The position numbers were made by a program, and so were the translations under genes. A stretch of 64,000 nt of DNA from NCBI GenBank assembly GCA_031264145.1, contig JAISEK010000138.1, positions 1 through 64,000 of the forward strand. Direction: 5' to 3'. Positions 18,320 to 29,782 of this stretch are shown one piece after another. Numbering within the stretch: the stretch's first letter is position 1; each line of letters begins with the position of its first letter. The notes beneath the pieces are model-generated. The model was not told the origin of the DNA and ran no database searches. It saw nothing but the letters and a program-made list of their open reading frames with translations. The stretch comes from Deltaproteobacteria bacterium (GTDB taxonomy: Bacteria > Desulfobacterota > Desulfarculia > Adiutricales > Adiutricaceae).

Positions 18320-20416
18320 ATGGGTCGCATTGCAATTTTTTCATTGGCGTTGCTGCTCCTGCCGCTTTCGCCGCCCTTCAACGAGGCGATGGCCCAGATG
18401 ACGCCTCAACCAAAGATATCACAGGAGTCCTTGGAGGCCATTGACGTTAAGGCGGAAAACCGTCGCGACGAGCTGTTGAGCACGACCGCCGTGATGGTCA
18501 CGAACAAGGAGTTCTCCAACAGGATCGTCAACTCCCCCCTGGAGGCCGTGCGCTTCATCCCAGGCATCAGCATGGTCGGCTACAACGAGGGCGGGGTCCC
18601 GTGGGAAATCAAGATCCGCGGCTTCACGGGGGGTCACTTTAGCGGCGTCTCGTTCAGCCTCGACGGGGTCCAGCTAAACGGCCCAAATGGAAATTTCGAC
18701 GCCCATTTCATCAATCCACTGGAAATTGAGAGCGTCGAGGTAGTCAAAGGCCCATCGTCTATATATTTCGGGCTCAACTCCATGGGCGGATCCGTGGCCT
18801 ATACCAGCATCAAGGAAGGAGATTTCACCCGCCTGCGGGCCAGCTATGGCAGCTACGGTGATATCCAGACCGCCGGCATCCTGGCCAGGAGGACAGGCAA
18901 TTTCGACCACGTCTACGCCTTCCAGGCCAGCCACTCCGATGGCTGGAGGGACAATTCCGGGCATGACAAGAAGAACATCTCGGCCCAGTGGCGCTACAGC
19001 CCCAACGAGCGGCTGACGCTCAACCTTAACCTAAGGGGCTATGAGCATCGCTGGGATCAGGCCGGCTTTCTCTGGTCGGAGGAAAACGTCTCGCCCAGAA
19101 CGGCCTATAACCACGACAACGGCGGAGAAGCCAGCCGGTCCCTGGCCAGGTTCTCGGCGGACTACAGACTCGACGACCATTCCCTGCTGTCCCTGCAGGG
19201 CTATTACACCGAGCTTGACTTCACCAGATACCAGAGGGCCTACATGAGTCTGCTCTGGGGCAACGGTAACGAGAACAACACCCAGTCCAGCAATTTCGGG
19301 TTCAGGCTCATGTACAACTACAGGGGCCCAGTCTGGGACCGGGAACTGTCCATGGCCCTGGGGCTGGAATACCTGCACGAGGATCAGGAGTTCAAGGAAT
19401 GGAGTTTCCTTCCCGGAACTGGCAAGACGAGAGGGGCCATAAACAACCACTACCAGAACGCCCTCACCGGCGTGGCAATCCTGGGCGAGGCCAACTACCA
19501 GGTCATGGAGCCCTTGAGAATCAGGACCGGCCTCCGCTACGACCGCTATGACGGGGATAGGGAGGTGTATTACGCCAGCGGCGTGTTGGCCAACAACCAT
19601 TTTGACGCCAAGGCCAGAGAGGCACTGAGTCCCAAGCTGGGCCTGCTGTTCACGCCGCTGGATTATCTGGAATTATCCGCCAACTATGGGAAGACATATG
19701 ATCTCCCGTCGGTTTCCGGGGGCAATTTCTTTTCCGATCCCAGCGCGGAAATGCCCAAAAGCGAGCAATACGAATTTGGAGCCAAGGTCTACCCGACTGA
19801 TTGGCTCGCCCTGGGGGCCGCCTATTTTCTCATAAACACCAAGAACGATCTATCGACCAACGTGACTACCCAGCGGCTGGAAAACATCGGGACCACCAGG
19901 AGGAGCGGCCTGGAGCTCACGGCCGCGGCCGAGTTCCGCCAAAACTGGCGCTTTCTCGCCAACTACACCTATCAGACCGCCGAATACAGAAACACCTTCA
20001 AATCCCAACGGCTGTCGGGGCAAGATCTGGTCATGGACATGGATGGCCGCCGCCTCGACGACACGCCCAGGCATATCGCCAACGCCAAGCTGGCCTACGA
20101 GCCTGAGAGCGGCCTGGGGGGCTGGATGTCGTTCTGGTGGTATGGCGACATGGTGAGAAACGACTTCCCGGCCAGGGAACTCGAGAGAGCGAACCGTCCC
20201 GACTACCGTCTGGCCAAGCCGGACACGGCCAGCCTGGACTTGCGCCTGGATTACCGGTTCAACGAAAACTACCGCCTGACGCTGGATGTCCTTAACGTCC
20301 TTGACCGCAGGAATATCGGCTTCGCCGCCCCCACCCCGACCAACAACGTCGGCTACGTCTACTCTCTGCAAAACCCGAGGGTCTTCTATCTCGGCCTTGA
20401 GGCCGACTGGCATTGA
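18320..20416 (+). CDS. TonB-dependent outer-membrane receptor
   Basis: A 698-residue outer-membrane transporter that would import a scarce ligand using TonB energy. A signal peptide covers about residues 1-26 (ending AMAQ). The plug domain follows, with blocks NSPLEAVRFIPGISMVGYN, KIRGFTGGHFSGVSFSLDGVQLN and IESVEVVKGPSSIYFG. The barrel repeats run to a C-terminal aromatic strand (VFYLGLEADWH). The ATG at 18320 has a GAGGAG site, and the frame extension to 18218 is not family-like. It is followed after 17 bp by a DUF4198 gene. That pairing suggests a metal or metal-complex ligand, by inference; no ligand-specific motif or riboswitch was seen. Confidence 0.93.
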   Translation: MGRIAIFSLALLLLPLSPPFNEAMAQMTPQPKISQESLEAIDVKAENRRDELLSTTAVMVTNKEFSNRIVNSPLEAVRFIPGISMVGYNEGGVPWEIKIRGFTGGHFSGVSFSLDGVQLNGPNGNFDAHFINPLEIESVEVVKGPSSIYFGLNSMGGSVAYTSIKEGDFTRLRASYGSYGDIQTAGILARRTGNFDHVYAFQASHSDGWRDNSGHDKKNISAQWRYSPNERLTLNLNLRGYEHRWDQAGFLWSEENVSPRTAYNHDNGGEASRSLARFSADYRLDDHSLLSLQGYYTELDFTRYQRAYMSLLWGNGNENNTQSSNFGFRLMYNYRGPVWDRELSMALGLEYLHEDQEFKEWSFLPGTGKTRGAINNHYQNALTGVAILGEANYQVMEPLRIRTGLRYDRYDGDREVYYASGVLANNHFDAKAREALSPKLGLLFTPLDYLELSANYGKTYDLPSVSGGNFFSDPSAEMPKSEQYEFGAKVYPTDWLALGAAYFLINTKNDLSTNVTTQRLENIGTTRRSGLELTAAAEFRQNWRFLANYTYQTAEYRNTFKSQRLSGQDLVMDMDGRRLDDTPRHIANAKLAYEPESGLGGWMSFWWYGDMVRNDFPARELERANRPDYRLAKPDTASLDLRLDYRFNENYRLTLDVLNVLDRRNIGFAAPTPTNNVGYVYSLQNPRVFYLGLEADWH

Positions 20417-20433
20417 TATTGAAAGGAGAACGC

Positions 20434-21210
20434 ATGAAGAAGACGATTCTTTCGGCATTGGCGGCCATGGCCGTCCTTTGGCCGCTGTCCGCAGTGGCGC
20501 ATGATTTTTGGCTCTCGCCGGTCAAGGCGATCGAGGGAGAGCCGGTTGTCCTGACCCTCGGTTATGGGCACAACTTTCCCGAGGGAGAGGACATACCGGC
20601 CGAAAACCTAGCCGACAGGTTCGGGCCCATCGTCCTGGAAGGCCCTGACGCCCCCCACGGGCTCACTGGGGGGAGCGACAGCAGGATCCTGGTCGGGGAC
20701 AAACCGCTGTCTGGTGGCGGATATCTGGCCCATGGCAGCACCACTCCCCTCTTTTTGACGCAAACGACCTCAGGTTGGGTGATAAAGCCCAAGGATGAGG
20801 TCCAGGGGGAAGGCCTTGTCCCCGTCAACAGCAACCTCAGCGTCAAACATGCCAAGGCCGTGTTCGTGGTCGGCGACGGCCCCACGGGGATACTTGACAG
20901 CGTGGTGGGGCAAAAACTGGAACTGGTTCCCCTGGCCAATCCCGCCAGGCTCGTCGTGGGCGACCATTTGCCGGTCAGGCTGCTCTTTGAGGGGAAACCC
21001 TTGGCCAAGGCGACGGTCGATGTGTTCGGCGTCGGCGAGGAGGTTCCCTCGCAAAGCGTCATGACCGATGACTCAGGACTGGCAAGAATCGAGGTTGCCC
21101 GCCAGGGAGTCTGTAGGGCCATGGTCAACCACCTTGTCCCATACGGGGGAGACCGGACCAAGGCGGAGAACGAGCTCAACATCGCGACCTTGGTCTACAT
21201 CATTGACTGA
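20434..21210 (+). CDS. Periplasmic DUF4198-domain protein
   Basis: A 258-residue exported protein. The signal peptide (residues 1-22, ending SAVA) is followed directly by HDFWL, the N-terminal motif of the DUF4198 (PF10670) family, which is linked to nickel/cobalt uptake systems. Cleavage there would leave an N-terminal His, a possible metal ligand (inference). The C-terminal part contains a beta-sandwich region (LPVRLLFEGKPLAKATVDVFG) seen in family members. The start has a GGAG site and lies 17 bp after the TonB receptor, so the two are very likely one operon. Confidence 0.85.
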   Translation: MKKTILSALAAMAVLWPLSAVAHDFWLSPVKAIEGEPVVLTLGYGHNFPEGEDIPAENLADRFGPIVLEGPDAPHGLTGGSDSRILVGDKPLSGGGYLAHGSTTPLFLTQTTSGWVIKPKDEVQGEGLVPVNSNLSVKHAKAVFVVGDGPTGILDSVVGQKLELVPLANPARLVVGDHLPVRLLFEGKPLAKATVDVFGVGEEVPSQSVMTDDSGLARIEVARQGVCRAMVNHLVPYGGDRTKAENELNIATLVYIID

Positions 21211-21507
21211 ATTGAGCACTTCGGCTGGGACGAATCTTGTGGCCACCTGGCGATTTTGAACCGCTTGGCGACCATTCCCTCTTCCAGCTTTAACGCCCGA
21301 TGGCTCTTCCAGGGTCTGGAACCACTCGCTATCGTCGGCCCGACCTCTCACTTACCCGGGTAGATGGCGGGCCTGAGGCCGACATGGGGGAGGCGCCGGA
21401 GGAGTACCGGCGTTCCCACGCATCAGCCGTTTCCCCGCCCACCAGGGCACGGTTGAGCCAGATGGCGGATATTCGCCTGGGGCCGGTCTTACCTGGGGAA
21501 ATTTCCC

Positions 21508-21560
21508 GCCAGGGGATTGCCCATGGCCGGCCTATGGCGGGCCATGGGCAATCCCCTGGC
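21508..21560. repeat. 21-bp perfect inverted repeat between convergent genes
   Basis: 21508-21528 and 21540-21560 are exact reverse complements with an 11-nt loop (core GGGGATTGCCCATGG). It lies in the 418-bp gap between the DUF4198 gene and the convergent membrane-protein gene. There is no T run, so it is not a standard intrinsic terminator. The rest of 21211-21628 holds nothing recognised. Confidence 0.6.
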
Positions 21561-21628
21561 CTGGTGCCGGGCGGCAAACTCCTTGGCCCAATACCGGCGG
21601 CCCCCTCCATCGCCAGGCCGATGAAGGC

Positions 21629-22810
21629 TCAGCCTTCCCCGGCCTGGCCCTCTGGCTGGCTGGCCTTGGCCAGTGGCTTGCCTGGCTGGCCGTCCTGAGC
21701 CCCGGACATGCCGGCCATCAGGGCCCTGATCTGTTCCCTGGGCCCGGGCCAGGAGCTGTAGAGGCGACGCCACCAGGAGGACTTCCAGGAAACGAGGTTA
21801 TAGCGGGACATGGTCTCGATGGCCTTGACCAGGGGCATTACCTGTCCCAGGATCGTCGCCGTGGCCAGATTGAGGCGGTGGAAGAGGATCCTGTTGATGA
21901 GGTTCATGACCAGGTTGGAGACCCTGAAGCTCAGCCAGCAGCCCATCCAGACCAGGGCGACGTGGTTGGGCCTGACCATCATGGGGTAGCCCAGGAGGAG
22001 CCCCAGGCTGTACAGTAGCATCATCGAGGCCGGGATGGCCATGCTCAGGGCGACCAGCCTCAGGACCACGCAGTTGCGGTTCAACTTGAGCATCTGGGAG
22101 ACCATGGCCATGACTATGCCGGCCTTCAGGGCCTCAGGGGGGAAGGCGGCCAGGGCCTTCTCGGTGACTATGAGGTTGCGGCCAAGGTAGGAGGGCATGG
22201 ACAGGCCGGGCCCGAAGTTCTGGAGAACCATGAGCTGCCCGTCCCGCCGCCTGCCCTCCTGGCCCTGCCACTTGTCGAAGAAGCCGAACAGGCCCGCGGG
22301 CACCTCCTCGTCGGCCATCGGCCTGAGCCTGGCCTTGGCCGTCAGGTACCCGGAAATGGCCCCAAGGAAGACCAGGGCCCAGAGGGAAAAGGCCAGCATG
22401 AAGGTCCAGAGGACCAGCTGGCCGTTGCGCATGACCATGAGGAGAATCCAGGAGACCAGCCACAGGTACACGAAGCCGAAGATCCAGTAGGGAAGGACCA
22501 GGGCCAGCTTGACCCAAAGGCTTCTGCGGTCAAGACCGCAGGCGGAGCGCAGGTGCGATCTCAGGGCCGGGACGAGGGAGGCCACCAGGAGCATGGCCAG
22601 GGCCACCGGGGCCAGGAGCAACAGGTCGAAGAACCTCTCCGAGACCGAGGCCGGAAGCAGGCGGGACAGCCGGTCGGCCATGCCGCCGGCCAGAACCAAC
22701 AGCGCCAGGAGCTCGATCACCAGGCCCAGGCTGGCCAGCAGAAAATCCAGGAGGCCATAGAGGTCGGATTTTTCCTCAAAATTGGCCTTGGAAAACAACT
22801 TTTTTAGCAT
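21629..22810 (-). CDS. Membrane protein resembling an M48 peptidase without the zinc motif
   Basis: A 393-residue integral membrane protein with hydrophobic segments near residues 18-42, 62-82, 98-128, 132-155 and 245-300. Residues 205-245 (PSYLGRNLIVTEKALAAF, then PPEALKAGIVMAMVSQ) align by eye with the block just before and including the HExxH zinc site of Ste24/HtpX-type M48 peptidases, where the usual sequence is PPEEL-AVLAHELGH. Here the His-Glu-His residues are absent, which would make it a non-catalytic homologue. That relation is an inference. The ATG at 22808-22810 has a GGAG site; TTG at 22813 is the alternative. An AT-rich promoter-like region lies upstream. The C-terminal tail is Gly/Pro/Gln-rich. 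Confidence 0.7.
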   Translation of the reverse strand: MLKKLFSKANFEEKSDLYGLLDFLLASLGLVIELLALLVLAGGMADRLSRLLPASVSERFFDLLLLAPVALAMLLVASLVPALRSHLRSACGLDRRSLWVKLALVLPYWIFGFVYLWLVSWILLMVMRNGQLVLWTFMLAFSLWALVFLGAISGYLTAKARLRPMADEEVPAGLFGFFDKWQGQEGRRRDGQLMVLQNFGPGLSMPSYLGRNLIVTEKALAAFPPEALKAGIVMAMVSQMLKLNRNCVVLRLVALSMAIPASMMLLYSLGLLLGYPMMVRPNHVALVWMGCWLSFRVSNLVMNLINRILFHRLNLATATILGQVMPLVKAIETMSRYNLVSWKSSWWRRLYSSWPGPREQIRALMAGMSGAQDGQPGKPLAKASQPEGQAGEG

Positions 22811-23047
22811 CAACGCTCCATATACGATATATTAAATTTCGCTATAATAACTATATTATATAATATTAAGTCAACATAAATATAAAATAAGGCATACAAA
22901 ATAAACACTATTGTTCAAAATTTTAGATTGGCTTCCAAAAACAAAAATGAAACGCCGGCCGGCACGGCCAAATCCATTATAGCCTCAAGCCTGGTGATAA
23001 AAAAGGGAAGGACGGGGAGAACCTGGGAGACGCCCCGGCGGCCGAAA

Positions 23048-24532
23048 CTAGGGGAGCGCCTCCCCGTCAGCGGGCACCGCCGGGTCTCCCCCCTGGCCGA
23101 CGGCCCCGGCGCGCAAGCCGCCCTTGGGGCCGTCAAGGCCGTAGAGGGCTATCTTGGTGATGAGGGCCCGGCGGCTCAGGCCCAGCACCTCGGCCGCCCT
23201 TGTCCGGTTGCCTCCCTGGCTTCCCAAGGCCCGCCCGATGATCTCCTTCTCCGTCAGCTCGGTCACGCTCCGCAGGGCCGACTTGAGATCGGTCCAGTCC
23301 CTGGGGAGCCTGACGACCGGGAGGCCGTCCTCGGACTGGGGCTGGCCGGCGAATGTGGCCGGGCTGAACGGCAGATCGTCGGGGCCGATGATCGGGCCGT
23401 CGCTCATGATGGCGGCCTGCTCGACCACGTTCTTGAGGGCCCTCACGTTGCCGTTGAAGGTCTGGACGGCCATAAGGCGGATGGCGGCCGGGGACAGCCT
23501 CTTGGGGCCCAGGTTGTTCTTGGCCACGGCCTGGGCCAGGAAGTGGGCGGCCAGCATGGGGATGTCCTCGGGCCTTTCCCGAAGCGGCGGCATCCGGAGG
23601 GCGATGACGTTTAGGCGGTAATAGAGGTCCTCCCGGAAACGTCCCTGGGCCACCTCGTCCTTGAGGCTCTTGTTGGTGGCGGCCAGCACCCTCAGATCGA
23701 CCTTGCGGGGCGTGTTCTCGCCCACCTTCTTGACCTCCTCCTCCTGGAGGACCCTCAGGAGCTTGACCTGCATCTCCAGGGGCAGCTCGCTTACCTCGTC
23801 CAGGAAGAGGGTGCCACCGTCGGCCTCGGCCACCAGGCCGGTCTTGGCCCGGTCGGCACCCGTGAAGGCCCCCCTGACGTGGCCGAAGAACTCGCTCTCC
23901 ATCAGGTTCTGGGGGATGGCCCCGCAGTTGACGGCCACGAAGGGGCGTTCGGCCCGGGGCCCGTTCTGGTGTATGGAGCGGGCGGCCAGCTCCTTGCCCG
24001 TGCCGCTCTCGCCGGTTATGAGCACGGTGGCCTTGGTCTCGGCCACCTTGGCGATGGTGTCGAAGACCTTGGTGATGGCCGGGCTCTGGCCCAGGAAGAC
24101 GTTGGCGTCCCTCCTCTCGCCTATCTCCCGCCTGAGGCGCTTGTTCTCGTCCAGGAGCCGGCCCCGCTCCAGGGCCTTCTCCAGGACCAGGGCGATCTCG
24201 TCGTCGTCGAAGGGCTTGGCGATGTAGTCGTAGGCCCCCTCCTTCATGGCCTGGATGGCCGTGTCGACCGAGGCGAAGGCGGTGACCATGATTACCAGGG
24301 TGTCCGGGGCCTCGGCCCTGAGCCGGGCCAAAAGTCCCAGGCCGTCCAGGCCAGGCATGTTCAGATCGGTGAAGACGACGTCGAAGGTCTCCCTGGCCGC
24401 CAGGGCCAGGGCCTCCTGGCCGGAGGCGGCCGTGCGGCACTGGTGCCCCCTCTTGGAGAGCATTATGGACATGATCTTGCGGATGTGCTCCTCGTCATCC
24501 ACGATAAGGACCCGCCCGGGAATCTTAGCCAT
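23048..24532 (-). CDS. NtrC-family sigma-54-dependent response regulator
   Basis: A 494-residue two-component activator. The receiver domain (residues 8-120) has the acidic DDEE pair, phospho-acceptor Asp56 in FTDLNMPG and Lys106 in AKPFDD. The AAA+ domain (about 145-380) has Walker A GESGTGKE (174-181), the sigma-54 contact loop GAFTGA (221-226), Walker B GGTLFLDEVSELP and the sensor RFREDLYYRLNV. A Fis-type helix-turn-helix (GGNRTRAAEVLGLSRRAL) is near the C-terminus. The usual WPGNVREL block reads FNGNVRAL, an unusual substitution. The start at 24530-24532 overlaps the kinase stop by 8 bp, so the pair is translationally coupled. Confidence 0.95.
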   Translation of the reverse strand: MAKIPGRVLIVDDEEHIRKIMSIMLSKRGHQCRTAASGQEALALAARETFDVVFTDLNMPGLDGLGLLARLRAEAPDTLVIMVTAFASVDTAIQAMKEGAYDYIAKPFDDDEIALVLEKALERGRLLDENKRLRREIGERRDANVFLGQSPAITKVFDTIAKVAETKATVLITGESGTGKELAARSIHQNGPRAERPFVAVNCGAIPQNLMESEFFGHVRGAFTGADRAKTGLVAEADGGTLFLDEVSELPLEMQVKLLRVLQEEEVKKVGENTPRKVDLRVLAATNKSLKDEVAQGRFREDLYYRLNVIALRMPPLRERPEDIPMLAAHFLAQAVAKNNLGPKRLSPAAIRLMAVQTFNGNVRALKNVVEQAAIMSDGPIIGPDDLPFSPATFAGQPQSEDGLPVVRLPRDWTDLKSALRSVTELTEKEIIGRALGSQGGNRTRAAEVLGLSRRALITKIALYGLDGPKGGLRAGAVGQGGDPAVPADGEALP

Positions 24533-26234
24533 CGGCCAGCGCGCCCCCCTCCGGCCAGTAGATGGAGAACGACGACCCGGCCCCGGAGGCGGTCGACAGC
24601 TCCAGCCGTCCATGGTAGCTGTCGACGATCCTCTGGCATATGGCCAGGCCCAGGCCAGTGCCCTGGCCAGGCCCCTTGGTCGTGAAGAAGGGATCGAAGA
24701 CCCTTTTGCGCACCTCCGGGCTCATGCCCGGGCCATTGTCGGCCATGGTCATGAGGACCCAGCCGGCCTCCTGCCCCAGGCCCAGGGAAAAGGCCGGCTC
24801 CGGCTCGGTCTGGCCGGCCATGGCCTGGGCGGCGTTCATGGCCACTATGATGACCACCTGGGCCAGATGGTCCCGATCCATCGTGACCAGGTGCGGCCTC
24901 TCGAAGCCGTCTCCGTAGACGATCCTTATCCTGGAGATGGCCCTCTGGCTCTCGAGCATGCCCATGATCCTCGGGAGGTGCTCGGCCAGGTCCAGGGTCT
25001 CCGAGAGGCCCCTCGAGGGCCTGGAATAGTCCAACAGCTCCCTTAGGATCTTCTGGATGCGGCCTGTCTGGTTGAGGATGGCCGTGAGGTATTCCAGGCG
25101 CTCGGACTCGCTGTCGACCCCGGCCTCCAGGATCTGGGCGTACCCGGAGATGGCCGACAGGGGATTGCCGACCTCGTGGGCCACCCCGGCGGCCAGAAGG
25201 CCGATGGAGGCCAGTTTCTCGGAATGGAGCAGCTGGCGCTCCAGCTGGCGGCGCTCGGTCAGATCGCTGACCATGATCATGAAGGTCTGGTCCGCCCGAC
25301 CCAAGTCGTCCAGGCCAACGCTGGAGGTGGAGATGAGGACGGTCCGGCGCTCCCCGGCCGGGGTCAGGAGAATGGCCTCCAGGAACCGGTCCACGGGCGG
25401 GGGGCTATGGGCCGGCCATTCCTCCAGGCGGGGGTCGTCCTCCAGAAAGCCCCGGAACTCCCGGCCCAGGAGCTCATCCTTGGTCCAGCCCCACTGGCCG
25501 GCCTTGCGGTTCGAGTAGGTGACCAGGCCCTGCCCGTCCAGGGTAAGGATGGCGTCGTTGGCCGTCTCCAGAAGCCGCTCGAGGTACTCGGAGCTCTCCC
25601 TGGCCCTCCTCTCGGAATCGATGAGGCGGTTGTTGATGCGGTTAAGCTCGTCGAAGAGCTGGACGTTGGAGAGGGCGGCGCTGGCCTGGTCGGCCATGAT
25701 GGAGAGCATGTGCTCGTTCTCGATGGAGAAGGGCTGGGATTGGGGCCTGGAGAGGACCAGGAGGCCAAGGAAGCGTCCGCGGACCAGGAAGGGGGCCACC
25801 AGGATGGTCCTGGGGCTCTCGGCCTCCTCGCCCAGTGGGTCGGCCCCCGGCGGGGCCTCCATGACCGTCATGGGCTTGGCGATCTCGACCTCCTCGTAGC
25901 CGGCACCCAGGGAGGCCACGGACCAGACCAGCCCCTGGCCCTCTGGATGGAAGACGAACTCCTCCCGGTCGGCCCAGTAGGCGGCCCTAAGCCTCAGAAG
26001 GGGGCCCTCCTTGAGAATCATGGCCAGGCGGTCCGCCACGACCTCGTGGGCCACGGTGGCCATCAGGGCCGAGGCCAGCGACTCCACTGTCATGGTGGTG
26101 CGCAGGGCGTCACCCACCCGACGGACCAGCGACAGCTCCTCCAGCTTCTGGGTGTAGCGGTCGTAAATCTCGGTGAGGGTGCTCTTGTATATCTCTAGCT
26201 TGGCCTCAAGTTCCTCTAGGCGCTGGTTGTCCAT
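24525..26234 (-). CDS. Sensor histidine kinase (GAF-PAS-HisKA-HATPase)
   Basis: A 569-residue kinase with no obvious transmembrane segment, so probably cytosolic. A coiled coil (residues 1-35) leads into a GAF domain (about 40-195), then a PAS domain (about 215-325). The phospho-acceptor His353 is in [10 protein letters not shown]; the ATP-binding domain shows the N box around Asn467, DNGPGM (499-504) and GTGLGL (525-530). It pairs with the overlapping sigma-54 response regulator downstream. The gene begins 54 bp after purA on the same strand, so it may share purA's transcript. The stimulus is unknown; a GAF domain suggests a small cytosolic ligand. Confidence 0.94.
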   Translation of the reverse strand: MDNQRLEELEAKLEIYKSTLTEIYDRYTQKLEELSLVRRVGDALRTTMTVESLASALMATVAHEVVADRLAMILKEGPLLRLRAAYWADREEFVFHPEGQGLVWSVASLGAGYEEVEIAKPMTVMEAPPGADPLGEEAESPRTILVAPFLVRGRFLGLLVLSRPQSQPFSIENEHMLSIMADQASAALSNVQLFDELNRINNRLIDSERRARESSEYLERLLETANDAILTLDGQGLVTYSNRKAGQWGWTKDELLGREFRGFLEDDPRLEEWPAHSPPPVDRFLEAILLTPAGERRTVLISTSSVGLDDLGRADQTFMIMVSDLTERRQLERQLLHSEKLASIGLLAAGVAHEVGNPLSAISGYAQILEAGVDSESERLEYLTAILNQTGRIQKILRELLDYSRPSRGLSETLDLAEHLPRIMGMLESQRAISRIRIVYGDGFERPHLVTMDRDHLAQVVIIVAMNAAQAMAGQTEPEPAFSLGLGQEAGWVLMTMADNGPGMSPEVRKRVFDPFFTTKGPGQGTGLGLAICQRIVDSYHGRLELSTASGAGSSFSIYWPEGGALADG

Positions 26235-26288
26235 GCGGCCCCCAAAACTGAGTTTGTCCCCTGGCGATCGCCCTTCCGGCCTGCGTCC

Positions 26289-27578
<1,290 letters not shown>

Positions 27579-27925
27579 CGCCTTCCAGCCTGGAAACCCC
27601 CTGGCTTTGGCCCGGGGAGGAATGGCCCTCCCCCTGGGCGGGAAGCGGGCCTGATTGGATGTTCGCTGCCGTCGCCGCCTCGCGGCCGACGACGATTAAG
27701 GAGGTGCCACCTGGGATGGCCGCCCGGCCTCGCCGGCCCCCGCCTGCCCGGGCCAAACGGTGGATCTTGGCCAGAGAATGGCCCCTGGCGGGTCTGAGAC
27801 TTGGCCCGGACGAAGAAGCCAAGAAAAAAACCTGCCCTTGCGGATTTAGGCACCCTGATGCCGATACATTATAATGGCTGCCCGGCCCGAAATCAAAAAA
27901 ACCGCCGCCGCCACAGGCCAGGGGA
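27579..27925. other. Gene-free spacer upstream of purA
   Basis: 347 bp, GC-rich, without a supported ORF. It would contain the purA promoter; no motif was convincingly identified. Confidence 0.35.
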
Positions 27926-29362
27926 TCAGCCTGGCCTGGCCTCGGCGAAGGAAGGGTCGGCCAGGGCCGAGGCGGCCAGTTCCAGGGCCTCCTGGCTGGT
28001 GAGAATCTGGCCGCTGTCGAAGGCGGCCGTGACAACCTCCATAAGTCGGCCCACGGTCGGCCCGCCGGAGAGGCCCAGCCCGGCCATGAGCTCCCTGGCC
28101 TCCAGGGGAATGACCCCCGGGCCCCTCTGGCCGCCGACAGGCACCAGGAACTCATCCAGCGTCCAGGGGAAACCGTCGGGGCAGGGACTGCGGCCGTTCC
28201 AGTCGGCCCGGGCCAGGGCCCAGAAATGGCCAAGATCGCAGAACGGGGACAGCCTTCGGGCCAATATCTTGAGGTTTAGGGACGTCGGCTCCCTGAAGGA
28301 CATGTCCATGTGGCGCTCGATGATGCGCAGGACGGGCTTCGAGACGGAAAAGGGGGCCATGACGGACTTGAGGAACTTCTGGGCCAGCGAGAGCCCCGCC
28401 GGTCCATGGCCCTTGGTGACCACCCTGCCGTCTGCCCGCCGGAAGGTCACCTTGGGCTTGCCGATGTCGTGGAGGAGGCTGGCCATGGTCAAGAACACCC
28501 GCCCCTCCGAGACCGGGAGGTCCAGCTGGCCCATGGCCTGGACGACCAGGACCGTGTGGTTCCAGGCGTCCCCCTCGGGATGGAACTTCGGAAACTGGGG
28601 CGAGCCGATGAGGGCCTGGAGATCCGGCCAGAAGGCCAGGGCCCCTCCCTCCCTGAGGTACTCGAGGCCAAAGCGGGGCCAGGCCGACAGGGTCCACTTG
28701 CGCCACTCGGGCCACAGGCGCTCGGCCGGGACCCAGCCCAAAAGCGGCCAGTCCCTCATGGTGGCCTTGAGGAGCCCTGGCCCGGGGGTGAAGCCCAGCC
28801 TGGAGACGAAGGCCATGGCCCTGAGAATTCGAACCGGATCGTCGGCCAGGCCCGCTGGGGCGCACAGCTCAAGGCGCCGCGCCTGGAAGTCGTCGGCGGC
28901 CCCCAGGGGATCGCTAAAGGACTCGCCCAGGGGATCGTAGTAGACGGAGTTGACGGTGAAGTCCCGGCAGAAGGCGTCATCGGCGAGGCAAGCCCCGGGG
29001 TCAAAGATGCTCTCCCCCGCCCCGGGCCTCCTGGAAAGTGAGAGGCTGAACTCCGACTCGCCAAGGCGGACCTTGACCAGGGCCGGCTCCTTGGTCTTCC
29101 GGTGGGACAGGACCCGGTGACCTATGATCCAGGAGGGGCCCAGGGGAGAGACCGCCTCCCTGATCTGCCCCAGGTCCAGCCCAAAGCAGACCAGGTCCCT
29201 GTCGCCCAGGCCCGCCTGCCTGGCCCGGCGCGTTTGGCCATGCACGAGCCGGATCATGGTGTCCCTGGGCAGGCCACCCACCACGTAAAGGCGGCCACCC
29301 CGATCGCTAACGCATTGGGCCAGCCTCTTGAACCTAGTGTCGTTGATTTCCTGAATAGTCAT
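27926..29362 (-). CDS. CCA-adding enzyme / poly(A) polymerase family protein with HD domain
   Basis: A 478-residue class II nucleotidyltransferase. The head-domain G motif reads VGGLPRDTMIR where the usual form is GGxVRD, and the metal-binding pair is DRD in GDRDLVCFG. The ERhxxExxx-type block RDFTVNSVYYDP and the DDPVRILRAMAFVSRLGF motif identify the family. An HD phosphohydrolase domain lies in the second half (WNHTVLVVQ, ASLLHDIGKPKV, RHMDMSF), as in many bacterial CCA-adding enzymes. Tail-specificity (CCA versus A) cannot be decided here. The ATG at 29360-29362 has a weak ribosome site. Confidence 0.88.
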   Translation of the reverse strand: MTIQEINDTRFKRLAQCVSDRGGRLYVVGGLPRDTMIRLVHGQTRRARQAGLGDRDLVCFGLDLGQIREAVSPLGPSWIIGHRVLSHRKTKEPALVKVRLGESEFSLSLSRRPGAGESIFDPGACLADDAFCRDFTVNSVYYDPLGESFSDPLGAADDFQARRLELCAPAGLADDPVRILRAMAFVSRLGFTPGPGLLKATMRDWPLLGWVPAERLWPEWRKWTLSAWPRFGLEYLREGGALAFWPDLQALIGSPQFPKFHPEGDAWNHTVLVVQAMGQLDLPVSEGRVFLTMASLLHDIGKPKVTFRRADGRVVTKGHGPAGLSLAQKFLKSVMAPFSVSKPVLRIIERHMDMSFREPTSLNLKILARRLSPFCDLGHFWALARADWNGRSPCPDGFPWTLDEFLVPVGGQRGPGVIPLEARELMAGLGLSGGPTVGRLMEVVTAAFDSGQILTSQEALELAASALADPSFAEARPG

Positions 29363-29782
29363 GGGTTGCCCGAAGTTGCCCCTCCCTGTCGGGCGATTGG
29401 CCGTTCCAGGGCACCGCCGCCGTAAAGAAGGCCGCTCCCCATGAGGGCCAGACCCTGGGGACGGAGAGGCCCTTTTCTCCAGCGCCCGCCATGGGACAGG
29501 GGAAGAGACGGGCCGATGGGGCCCTTGGCCAGATTATACCATTTTCCGAGCGTCTTTTGGGCCAGGTCGGCCTGGGAAGAACAAAGGAGGCTATTTTATA
29601 TGTCAGTTAAAGAAATAAAAATATGCCAAAGAATAAATTTTATATAAATTAATAGCTAAAACAAACCAATAGTTCCCAGTTCAGGAAGAAGCCCGGCCAG
29701 CCTCAAGGCCCCTCGCGGGGCGGCCCGCCACCCCGCGGAACACTCGCCCCCAGGGGGGCACCGGCCAGGAGCCCAAGAGCGC
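29363..29782. other. Gene-free spacer with AT-rich patch
   Basis: No ORF is supported. 29590-29670 is AT-rich against GC-rich flanks and may hold the promoter of the CCA-adding-type gene (minus). Confidence 0.35.

Noticed and set aside
23133-24440. 435-codon minus-strand ORF inside the response regulator
   Set aside because: Shadow frame of the sigma-54 regulator with biased Gly/Arg/Pro composition.
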